DNA of 64,000 nucleotides. Origin: Polytrichum commune (taxonomy: Eukaryota > Streptophyta > Polytrichopsida > Polytrichales > Polytrichaceae). Location of the stretch: contig OX485805.1 in the NCBI GenBank assembly GCA_950295325.1, forward strand, positions 34,461,501 through 34,525,500, given 5' to 3'. The notes below the pieces were generated by a model that was not told the origin of the DNA, made no database searches, and saw nothing but the letters and a program-made list of their open reading frames with translations. This document shows positions 12,063-23,000 of the stretch, one piece after another; within the stretch, counting starts at the first letter, position 1; each line of letters starts with the position of its first letter. The translations under genes were made by a program, and so were the position numbers.

Positions 12063-14047
12063 TACAAAGATTCTCTCACCTCTTTCGTGTCAAGTCTTGT
12101 GGGTCCCAACTCAAGAAAATATTCCTCTAACTTTAAGAAACTCACTCTTCAAGTTGTGGTCCATTGTTGAGTCTAATAGTAAAATCCATTAATAAGAGAT
12201 GTTTTAGATACTTAGTTTTTGGGATGTGGACCCTAATGCAAACCGACCCTTTAAAGCATTGCACAAGTCGTAATTCAAGTGGTTGGTGATTGTTTGGCAA
12301 TTTTTTAACCTTGTACCCTTGAAGGATAAGGGTTACATTGCATGACCTATATACAAAAATAAAAGTATGCATATGAATCATAGACCACATGTTAGTCTCA
12401 TGTATGCATATACTAATCTTGAACTCCTAGAGTAAATTGCCTTATTTATGAATACACTGGGCATCCCTCGTATAGCTTAATATGCTCATAAAGATTGTTT
12501 TTATTTATTGGCAAAGTCATTGAAGTATGACAAAAATTTGATATTTAAGTGAAATTGGAGTAAGTCCAAGCCCAAAATTATTACATGCTGAATTCTATCA
12601 TAGGATCCTACAATGGGATTCTATGGCATGATCCTTTGATAGAATATGCACAATAGAATATGATCATATTATAGCAGTTGTTTTGATTATGTTTTGATTA
12701 TTCAACATTTAATTATATAGAATTTAACATTAAAAAATAGATATTTGATTTTATCCATCATATTTATAATTGCATGATATTGAAGTAATCACTAAGGATA
12801 CACATATCTCTCATGAAATTTAGGTAGATCAGAAGTGTATCAACGGAGCTGCCCATAGAATCAAAGCAAAACCAAAAGTCGAGACTTTGAAAATATGTCG
12901 AGATTTCCTTAGATACGAGTTTAAAGGGACGACAAATGTTGTATCATGGATAAACGCATATGAACTTTTGGGTGGTATGATTATGTTGTCTTTGGATGAA
13001 ATAAAATCTTGTGAGATAGGGACGCCCTAGGATGGTGGACTTACCACTCCCCCAAAATTCATATTATCTTGTGTATTTCTACAAATTAGATGGAACAATA
13101 CCCATCCCATATGTATACTTTGTCAGCCAATCAAATTATTATATACACTTTGTATACCCACGTGCTACTCAATATATGCTATTGTATTGGCTACATTGAG
13201 CACAACCCCCCTTCCACTCGCTTGCTCCTTATCATAAAAAATATTCTCTTAAGTCTCGAATCTTTTAGGCACATTCATGATAGATGAGGTGTCGTCTAAG
13301 AACTATTCAGGTCGTGCACAAGTATCAAATCTCCGGAACTCAAGTGAATGAAATGATGGCCATTGACCGAAGTTGAATTAACACTACGTTGTTATAGTGC
13401 ATAACATCATTCAATTGTTATTAACTGTTATGTTCTAATAATACTCAATGACAATGCTTCGCCTGAATGATAAGCTGGATCTACTTATTGACAAAACCTT
13501 AAGATATAATTTCAACACCTTACATGACACATTCCGGACCCCACCCAACTTGGTTCCTCAGTTGAATAATGTTATGTCATCTAAGAAATCCTACAAGGAA
13601 TAGAAAAGAGCTTGAAGAGTAGGCTCTTGACAATGTTTTGTCGAGTCGCTACGAAACCTTCTTAATAAGATTTTGTTTACTCATACGATTTGAAGGACCA
13701 CCACTTGCTAGAGAAGCCACAACACACGTGCTGTTGTGACCCTAAAACCACAAACAATGTGTTTCTATTGCAGCTTTTGGATCCACAAAGAATGATGTAT
13801 GTCTTTGAAAGCTTTTGAGCTTGGCCACATGCAGTGAAGGGTGACTCCCCTTGTGATCTCATGCATGATGAAGCAAGCGACTTTTTGTTGAGAAACTTCC
13901 AATCAAAGAAGACGACAAAAACGGTTGCAATACCTCGTACTCAAAAGACGTAGGGGATGAAATCTTGAGCTAGATAAAAGAATGTGATCTCATGCATAAA
14001 TTATATATACATATATTCTCAAAGAGCGCCCTCCTTTCATTTATAAC
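12063..14047. other. Intergenic DNA, no gene recognised
   Basis: AT-rich sequence without a recognisable domain, RNA gene or clear transposon end. The open frames are short and unsupported. Confidence 0.5.
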
Positions 14048-14141
14048 TTTGCATAACACTACTCAACACTTAGCGCTTGTTTTGTGGGCCTTCGGAATAT
14101 AATAGTGGGTTGCTTAAAAATTCGAGTAGGGAGACTCGGGG
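14048..14141 (+). repeat. ~95-bp direct repeat, left copy (pairs with 16264-16354)
   Basis: Shares gcataacactactcaacac, then tgtgggcc and ggaatataatagtggg, with the right copy 2.2 kb downstream in the same orientation. The pair brackets a 2.1-kb gene-less block. The copies are too short and lack TG...CA ends to be convincing LTRs. Confidence 0.7.
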
Positions 14142-14339
14142 TCACTAAACACACAAGGCTGAAGGCCCATGACCATGGCAATGAAACAACTCTCATTGGT
14201 CGATGTGAGGCCAAACCCCCCACCCTTAAGCGTCCGTAGTCCGAGTAGTGGGTTTGGGCTCACATTCCTCCGCGGTATTGGATTTGGACTTGGATGAGTC
14301 CATAGTGCAAGGTTCACCCTTCAAGTGGTCTTGGATTTA

Positions 14340-14470
14340 ACTAGCTCCTTCATAAACCCAGCTCCTTCATAAACCCAGCTTCTTAGCTTCCAACTAAACA
14401 AACCCAGCTTCTTAGCTTCTAACTAAACAAACCCAGCTCCTTCATAAACCCAGCTCCTTCATGAACCCAC
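14340..14470 (+). repeat. Short interspersed tandem repeats
   Basis: Units such as ctccttcataaacccag and cttagcttccaactaaac alternate in tandem. No coding potential. Confidence 0.8.
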
Positions 14471-15114
14471 AACTTTGTAGTTGTAATCCCCAACTACCTC
14501 ACTAATTATTCAAGCCCTTAACTAATCTTCCTACCTAATTTCCCTAATTCTACTAACAACCCCTTTCTAATCACACAATTCTTCTCTAATCCTAAAATCC
14601 TAAAATCCTAGAGAGGAGAGGGGGAGAGAGAATTTCCTAACTTCACTAAGACTAACTAATCCACACAAGTATATTTTTGCACTCATCACAACATCAAGTG
14701 CTCAACTCTTAAACATGGAACTTGCAACCACGTGTATTCAAAACATGAACTTAAAGTACCACAAATTGGAATCATGAATTAACTTTAAAATCCTTCACGT
14801 CAACACTAATTCTACCAAGAGGTCAAGCCCTCTTCAAGGCTAACAAGCCTTGGCTCTCAAACTAAAAACTAAGCACACACATGTGTTCCAATATGGCTTC
14901 CCACACCCACACTTATAACTCGTGGGGTGCCTTGGAGCACAAAGGAAAGAGAGGATGAGTGAGGGAAGAATGAGGGATTATATAGTAAGCTTGAGGGGGT
15001 GAGCACCCTCAAGGCTCACGATAAGCCCTTGAGATTTCCTCCTACTTAGTAGGCGCCAATCCTATCTTCTAAGTCTTCCTCCCTCAAATGATCAACAAGG
15101 ATCCTAATTCGAAC

Positions 15115-15222
15115 ATTTAACTAGCCTTGGCTTTCTACCTACCACACTTTACCAAACTTGGGATGCTTAACTAGCCTTGGCTTTCTACCTACCACACTTT
15201 ACCAAACTTGGGATGCTTCAAC
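15115..15222 (+). repeat. 53-bp tandem duplication
   Basis: The unit taactagccttggctttcta... caaacttgggatgctt occurs twice in immediate succession with no visible difference. Confidence 0.85.
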
Positions 15223-15860
15223 CCAAACTTAGCCTCCTTCGCTTTCCGCCGCCATAACTTTCTCCCCTTACTTTCCCAAATCGTCGCTCACCACTTAATT
15301 CAAACCACGATGCTTAACTCGTGATTTGATTGGTGCTTTGAGAATTTGCTTATCCTCCACCTTGCATTCTTCCTTGGGCCTCCCCCATTAAGTGGCCATG
15401 ATGAGGTGGTCCACTTGTGCGCTCCATGTGATCCTCCATTCATCCCAATTCGAATGCACTTGCCTCTTGAGTCACTTTGGTTGTCTCCATCCATTTGTAC
15501 TAGCCTACTCACTAACTACTCAATCCAAGTTTTCCTTACCTATCCTCATTCACTCAAATCCTTCCGAAGGTAAAAACACAATAACAACTCACATCCTAGC
15601 CTCTTACAACATGGTACTTCTAAGACTAACATTTCACTCTTTTTATATTTTTGTGAAGTAACATGCTACTTCAAAGTGCATCAACTAACGTTTCAAGGGT
15701 CTAAGACTAAATGTGGGCACCCTTTTGGGCTCACAGTCGAAAAGGTGGAGACTGCCCAAGTTCACTTCACACTAGGAGGTGAAGGCCTAAAGGCCCAAAG
15801 AAAAGTTCGTGGATGAAAAGTCTACATGAAGTCCTACATGACAAGTTATAAGTAAGGGTG

Positions 15861-15931
15861 CATGGTCTGTCGGAATTTGCGTCAGGCCCACCTCCAAGAG
15901 GTGGGCTTGACGCAAATTCCAAGAGACCATG
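15861..15931. other. Near-perfect 71-nt foldback hairpin
   Basis: Bases 15861-15894 pair with 15898-15931 across a 3-base loop, with two mismatches and one G-U pair in 34. The arms begin catggtct and end agaccatg. The sequence shows a strong foldback on either strand. It could be a miRNA- or siRNA-type precursor, the centre of a foldback transposon, or a cruciform. A 3-nt loop is short for a typical plant MIR precursor. Confidence 0.75.
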
Positions 15932-16263
15932 ATTTTATTTTATTTTTTAAATCCAGCATGACAAATTTCAAGACAAATTTCAAGGCATATTCTAGAATAG
16001 ATTTCAAGAAAAACAATCATCACCAAGTAATTCTCTTAAATCGATAGAGTTTGAGACATATTATATCAAACCAAATCCTCCCCTCTTTTCCCGCCAACAA
16101 AATATGCAATGGCCCCCCAACACGGTCTCACTTCACACTATGCTTGAGGGCCCGTGAGTACATAAAACGGCTTTCCCAACACCCATGGTACGGCCTTTGG
16201 ATGAGAGTCAAGGGTCCTAAACCATTACAAGGTCATGACTCTTGGCCTTGTGTGAATTGGCCC

Positions 16264-16354
16264 TTAGCATAACACTACTCAACACTTAGCGCTCGTTTTG
16301 TGGGCCCTCGGAATATAATAGTGGGATGCTCAAAAATTTGTGTAGGCAGACTCA
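16264..16354 (+). repeat. ~95-bp direct repeat, right copy
   Basis: About 90% match by eye to 14048-14141, same orientation, opening ttagcataacactactcaac. Confidence 0.7.
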
Positions 16355-17365
16355 TATTCACATTTGAGCTTCTAGCATCTCATTGTTCTATTCCAGAGGC
16401 CCACATCGCCGAGTAATGTTATGATGACCTCACCACATGATCTTAAGATTTTCAAAAGGGAGAAAGACCGTTGGTTGCTTGGGGCAAACAACCATCATAT
16501 GAGAGGAAAAAATATTGTTATGGTCTTGATAGACGATTCAAACATATTTTTTTGGTTCGATTTAGGGTTCAAAAATCTTGTGTGACAAAATAACAAGTGA
16601 TATAGAAAAAGTGACACTACAAATTTTCTAGACACTACACTATGTACCCATAAGACCAAGAAATGGGAAGAAATAGAAAAAATTGGGAAGAGAGAGATGT
16701 TGTCATTAGAAATTATACATATGATGCCAACAACTTTGCCAACCCTACCCGGAAGAAGACGTAGGGCTTTGTATAGAGCTTGTATAATAACAACCTTATT
16801 TCAAGTACGGACGCCTCCATCTTGATTATCCGTGCACTACCTTCACATCACCCACTCCGAAGCGCAAAAAGTGTATGAAGATATTATCCATAGGCTAATG
16901 CCTTTCTCAAGTATCTACCCTTTCAATGAGTAAAGAATGTTTCTCCTTGGGGTGGGAGGCGGAGAGTGCGGCGATTCATTACATGTGAGATGCAACAAAT
17001 TTCAATGTAGTAGTTACATATAGAAAGCATCATCCTACTCATGAATATCATCACATTGTTTGGTCCCTTAGTACCCAAACCTCCATGGACCCGTGAACAT
17101 CTATAGAGTTATGCCCCAAAAATTCTTGTAGGATCCTAGTGGGAGCACCAAATTCAACATTGAATGTGGTATGCGGGAATAAGCAAGTGTTTATGGGGAA
17201 AGAGTACATAGAAAGCAACTCGAATATTAGAGTTATTTGTAAAGTAAAGCATATGAACTATGGGTTTGGTCCCAAATCCTAAGTTTACGAGAATCAACAC
17301 AAAGTTATCTAGTTTTTTTTATGCTTAAATTATTATACATAAAGAGTAGTGTTGGGCTATATAAA

Positions 17366-17625
17366 GTTGAGTTCTAGCTTGTCCTACTAAGATGGATAGA
17401 CCAAGCTAGTCTTACATAGGTCGATCCGGAATTTAGGATAATGGGTCCCATGCGCACACACCCTATTTTGAATCATGGAGTTCTCTCAAATTTTGAGAGC
17501 TGGAAAGAATAGATCTCAAAAGATTCACCCAACTTTCAAAATAGGCTCCGATACAAGACGAGCTACTGAGCTCGTGATAGAATCTTTTTTCTCAAAGAAG
17601 AAGGATCAAACCCACGGCTTCGTCC
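17366..17625 (+). repeat. Dispersed repeat C, copy 1
   Basis: Contains tcaaattttgagagctgg, caactttcaaaataggctcc and agaagaaggatcaaaccca. These recur in inverse orientation at about 32420-32665, inside intron 1 of the dioxygenase gene. No coding content. Confidence 0.5.
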
Positions 17626-17814
17626 CTCTTTAAGAGACCTTACGGATAACTCGAACATTATGAAAGTGTTGAAGAAGCAAAAGCGCTCCTCAACCATGCC
17701 ATTCAACCCACCATTGACCTTGTGACCCATGGGCCATATTGCCACCACATTTCCATGAGATATCGTCATTTGCATTTGTCCACCTCATGGAGTACATTGA
17801 ATGTGACCAACCAT

Positions 17815-18280
17815 GATGAATCCCTCCAATTTCTAATCACCGATTTGAAAATTCAACGAATGGTTATTTGGGCCGGGTTAGGCTCAAAATAGAGGCCCCC
17901 ACCTTCATGAATGAGTGTGCATGACCAACACACATGGGAAGAAGTTCCTAATCAAGTCATATTAAGGCCTAAATCCCACGTTTAAGGGACTCTAAACCTT
18001 GCCTAGACACTAAGGGGAAAACAAAGCCCCAAATCAAAAACCACATTAAACTTGAATAACCACGACTATACCCTCCAATCACCGAGTTACTCAAAATTCA
18101 ACGAATACGGTCACGACTTTGCCCGGAGGCTAAAAAAGGGGCCGTTAGGGACCGGCACACATAGGGAACAGTCCCTAATCAAGCCATATTAAGACCCAAA
18201 ACCAACATTCAAGGGACTCTAAAACCTTGCCTAGTCACTAAGGGGACAAACAAATCCCAAATGAACAATGACAAATTAAT
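17815..18280 (+). repeat. ~245-bp tandem duplication upstream of sucrose synthase
   Basis: Two diverged copies share ccctccaat...caccga, aaaattcaacgaat, cctaatcaag, atattaag and gggactctaaa...ccttgcctag. It ends about 100 bases before the GC-rich promoter region. Confidence 0.75.
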
Positions 18281-18385
18281 AAGGTAGTCGTGGAGGCTTG
18301 GAGTTTGGAAATAAAAGAATACTAATAGTCTACACGTCAATAGGAACACAGCCTGATTTGCTGCTGCTGCTGACTCAGGAAAGCC

Positions 18386-18406
18386 GCCACGTGTCCGACG
18401 TGGCGT
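18386..18406 (+). promoter_or_regulatory. Paired ABRE/G-box-type ACGT elements
   Basis: CACGTGTC (from 18388) and GACGTGGC (from 18397) lie within one 21-base stretch about 150 bases upstream of the sucrose synthase TATA box. CACGTG and ACGTGGC are cores bound by plant bZIP (ABF/AREB) and bHLH factors. Sucrose synthases are often induced by ABA, osmotic stress and low oxygen, so a role here is plausible but inferred. Confidence 0.5.
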
Positions 18407-18540
18407 ACAGGAGGCCCCATGGCCGCGCACCGGGGGGCCCACCGTGCTTCGAGGAAGCAATTCCCACTCTCTCTCGGATTCCCTGGGGGACGCAATTCTC
18501 ACAGGTTTTTGGTACCCAAGCCTCATTCCTGTGCACGCAC

Positions 18541-18548
18541 GTATAAAT
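18541..18548 (+). promoter_or_regulatory. TATA box of sucrose synthase
   Basis: gtataaat sits at the downstream edge of a GC-rich island, about 1.5 kb before the start codon. The leader must therefore contain a 5' UTR intron. A good acceptor (ttatgcag) at 20028 opens the exon holding the ATG. Confidence 0.5.
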
Positions 18549-18792
18549 TGCACAGGGTCGCGCACTCGAAGCGGATCAGATAGGCGTTTCACATTTTACA
18601 CAATTCGGCGGGTTGCAGCGAGTCGTTTTTGGACGTCTGAGCTCGTAGGTTGTTGCCGAGTGGAGTTACCTCGGTGGGTTTCTTTTGGGTCCTTGTTTTT
18701 GTGGGTTCGATTTCTCTTGTTTGGGGGCGAAATTTCGAACGTCGCGAGGTGGAGGTCCATTTTCGATGGTTTTTGGTTTTTTATGGTGGTTT

Positions 18793-19185
18793 TTCAATTT
18801 CGGAAACTATAGTATGAATTTTTGGGAAGGTTTTCGATCAGAGGTATAAGCATTTGAGCGTTCGAGCTGCAAGGATGGCCTTGGGTTGTGTGTGGGTGCG
18901 AGATGATTTTTTTCTTGATGGATCTTTCAATCCGATTAAGGGTGTAGTTTCTGGAAATTCCAATGGGATTGATGGGTTTTGGTTAATATTTTGGTTATTC
19001 TTGGTTTCTAATTTTTCCAATTTCGGAAACCATGTGAATTTTAGAAGGTTTTCGAGCAGAGGTATGAGCATTTGCGAATTTGAGTATGTAACCTGCAAGG
19101 GTGGATTGGGTTAGGTGTGTGGGTGCGAGGTGAATTTTTCTTAATGAAGGTTTGAATCCGATGAAGAGTGTAGTTTCTGGAATTT
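18793..19185 (+). repeat. Tandem duplication A in the sucrose synthase leader intron
   Basis: Copies at 18793-18960 and 19017-19185 share caatttcggaaac, aaggttttcga, gcagaggtat and gtgtagtttctgga, with a period of about 224 bases. Confidence 0.8.
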
Positions 19186-19368
19186 GATAATGTTTCGTCG
19201 GTACTAGGAAGTGGAAGTAGAAGTGGAAGTCTTAGTCAATGCATATTGCGGGATGGGATTACGTAAGTAGTTTCCCAGTCTGAAAATCCTTACGTTTTTC
19301 CCAGGGGGTTTATAGGACTAGACGGTTACGGGGAAGGACAGGATTCGAGCGCCAAAAATAGATGGCTT

Positions 19369-19826
19369 GAGTTTAGTGTGAGGGCAATCGTACTCATTCA
19401 ACGAGTTCGATGGTGCTTCTGCTTAGATAAGAGGATGATGTGTCTGTAGAACTTGCCTTTCTGGTACGAGGAAGAGGTTGGTGATCTTCAAGCGAAAGTT
19501 CATGTCTACTACAGTCCACTTCTGCCATCATTGCAATCCGTGGCATGTGAGAAGACTCTGTAAACATTGAAGAATCTGTTGTCACATGGGTTTTGAAATG
19601 GGTTGGGTTTAGTGCGAGGGCAATCGTACTCATTCAACAATTTGATGGTGGTTTGCTTAGATTAAAGGGTGATGTGATTGTAGAACTTGCCTTTCTGGTA
19701 GGAAGAGGGGGATGATCTTCAAACGAAATCTTATGTCTACTGCAGTCCATTCCTGTTGTCATTGCAATCCGTGGCATGTAAGAAGTCTATGTAAACATTG
19801 AAGAAATTGTTGTCACATGGGTTTTC
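19369..19826 (+). repeat. Tandem duplication B in the sucrose synthase leader intron
   Basis: Two ~225-bp copies share gagggcaatcgtactcattc, gtagaacttgcctttctggt and ttgcaatccgtggcatgt. They are directly adjacent, with a period near 237. Confidence 0.85.
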
Positions 19827-20066
19827 ACATGGGCTTTGGCGTCCAATGTTATTCTTGGATGAGGATTCTCTTAACCTCCGAGGTTGAAAGCATTGTTTCT
19901 AAAGTCAAATTCTCTGCCATTTGGGTTGTTTATTTTAAACCTATCACTTGCTTTCTTCACACAGATTTTTTGGCTACTTCTATTTAAGTGATAGTCCCCT
20001 ACCTTATGTATGTTGATGGGTTATGCAGAATTTGAAGAAAGAGAATAGATCTCCGAATTACTCAAG

Positions 20067-23000
20067 ATGGCGCACGGGCGGCCCACGCTGCAGCGCATCA
20101 CGAGTATGAAGGAGAATGTCCAGAATTCTGTGCTAGAGCATCGAAACGAGCTTTTGCACCTCCTTTCACGGTATGTAGCTACCATTAAGTTCTAAATCTC
20201 CACAAGAAATTTTCTGCGGTTTCTATGTTCAATTCCGGTTCTGAAATGAAGTGTAATGTGTTTCGGGGCATCCTTTACTGGAAACTAATCAACGACTCTA
20301 GAATCACTCCTCATGGTTCTTGAGGGATTTTAGTTTTCTCTCCTTTTGACCTGACATGATTGAAGTTGCTGGATATGTGCTTTGTAATTATCCAACAGGA
20401 TGGGTGGGATATGAAGCTGGTCTGTTAGCTGCTTCATGCCCATCCCCAACAAGCATGGGTCTGCGGTTTCGATTTGCAATGCCGGTTCTAAATTGAAATG
20501 TAATGTGCTTTAGGGCATCTTTTACTGGAAATTAAAGGGAGTCTCTCAGTGACTCTAGCACCACTCCTCTGGACATGGTTCTTGAAAATTCTTGTTTTCA
20601 CCCCTTTTGACCTACCAGGATTGAAGTCGCTGGACATGTGTATCGTAATTGAACAAAAGGCTGGGGTGGGACATGGGGCTGGTCTGTTGGGTGCTTCATG
20701 AAGTTTTGGTTTTCGTTCCAGTCGTTCCAGAGTGCTTTTTTGTTTTTTTCCAGCTTTCTCACAGATCTTAAGCAATTGTGGACAGGTATGTGGCGCAAGG
20801 GCGTTCAGTGCTTCAACCACACCATCTCCTCGATGAGATGACAAGTGCCATTGACGAGAACAAGGCTGCCAACGTCAAGGACAGCGCTTTTGGGAAGCTT
20901 CTCCAGAACTGCCAGGTATCACCAATAGCATATACTGTGATTCTTGGAACTAGTTAACCTCTATTTAAGCTCTAGCCATTTGGCCGTTTTCTTACTTCCT
21001 TGACATTGCATCCTTTAACAGTTTCCGGTAGTTTAGATTGTCGAGTTGTAGTCCTAACCAATCAGTAGATTATCAGTTGAATCCGGTGATTCCCGTCTAG
21101 ATCTTCCAACATCTGGATCCTCGTTAATCTTTTCAGCTGCAAGCTTTTAAAAGGTCATCTTAAACAGCGTCAAGAGCCGCCGTTCAGAGGGTTAAGGTCT
21201 GAGAGAAGTTCGTAATTAGGAAGTGTATTTTGCACTTCCATTTCCTACATAATTTGATGTTTAGGTAGTACAAGATTTGTAAGACCAACGTAGCTCACTT
21301 GGCAAAAACTGAATGCCTCGTCCATCCTAGAGAATCCTTGAAATTTCTGCATATAGTGCTCAGGATTTAACTATGTCACGAATGATTTGGCTACACGATT
21401 GGTGCAGCTGATGATTGTCCAACGGGCACATTATCTCATTTCCCATCCTCGTTAGTTTTCAGCTACATTTGAAAGGTCATGCGAAAAGCGTCATGCTTTC
21501 CAAGGGGGTTAAGGTTGGAGACACGGTCGTCATTAGGAGGTGTATGTATCTTGCTTTGAACTGATGTTATGTTGTCCCTGCATCAATTTTTTATGTCTCG
21601 TGAAAATTGATTTCGGAGTTGCAAATTGCAGGAGGGAATTGTGCTACCACCTTGGGTGGGATTTGCTGTGCGTCCAAGACCAGGGATATGGGAGTACGTG
21701 CGCATCAACGTTGATGAGCTCGTTGTGGAGGAGCTCACTGTCTCCGAATATCTAGGCTTCAAAGAACGCCTGACCAATGGCAGCGAGTAAGTCACTTCAA
21801 ATCTTTCTTGATTTCTTTCCGTACACTATGTGGATCTATGTGGTCAATTCCCTTGATTAGACACCTATGTTTGACTGGTATATGACACGGCTTGTTGTTG
21901 AGAATGGGTACCAGAAAGACACTTAACACGATGAGATTGGACTACGGGCTCAAAGCATAGACACTAGTCTAGAATCAATCGTTAACACAATTGGGAGGGC
22001 AGGCCTATGTGATCACTTAAAGAGAAAAGAGAATCTTTTTGAATGTCGTGGAGCTCCAATTTCTGGAACTTGAAACGACACTCTTCGTGGTGACTCATTG
22101 CAATTGCGAAGTGGATGAGACAATTCTCGCGCCTATGCAACATCCTGACCTACCCAGATGAATTTTTGCAGCACACTGGACCCATTCGTGCTGGAGCTGG
22201 ATTTTGAGCCCTTCAATGCACACTTCCCGCACATGACAAGACCCTCTTCCATTGGCCATGGTGTCCAGTTTTTAAATCGCCACTTGTCTTCGCAGCTTTT
22301 TGCTACTCCAGAGAGCATGGAGCCTCTGTTTCAGTTCCTTCGTCTTCATTCCTATCGAGGAGAGGTACTATCATCAGTACTACTTTGTAATGCCTGATTA
22401 TATTAACCCTTAAGTAAATTACCAATCACAGTCTTCCAATTGGAGCAATAAATGTGTGGAAAGGAAATGGAGAGATTTGGGTTTGCACAAATTGACCTAG
22501 ATTTGAATATATACAGCTATATATGATCACCACTCTAGCATACAACTGTACATCTACTTTGTGTTCAATATAGTTTCAATCTCTTATATTAAGTGAAAAC
22601 TGGCTTTTATTACTAGTTCGGGGAGCTGTCACGTAGACCACACAATGGAAGCTTGAAGCCTTTAAATTTAAATTGGTTTGTTTCTGATGTATTCCTAATG
22701 CGAGGAAGAGTTTTGGGTACTGTTAGATTATTGCAAGCTATGCTTTGTTTGTTTTTGTTCCTTTATGGGGAAAGGTTGTTGCTAGCCCTAAGATGGATTC
22801 AGTACATGGTGGGCAGACTTTGATGCTCAACGAGCGCATTGCAAACTTTGGAAGGCTTCGCCCACAATTGGTGAAAGTAGAAGAAGCTCTCAGCAAGCTT
22901 CCAGAAGATGTCCCATTTTCTTCCTTCGCACACAAGTAGGCCATTCTATATCCAGCTCCTCATTTTGAGTACATAGGCTATGAGAAATATTATATCTGCT

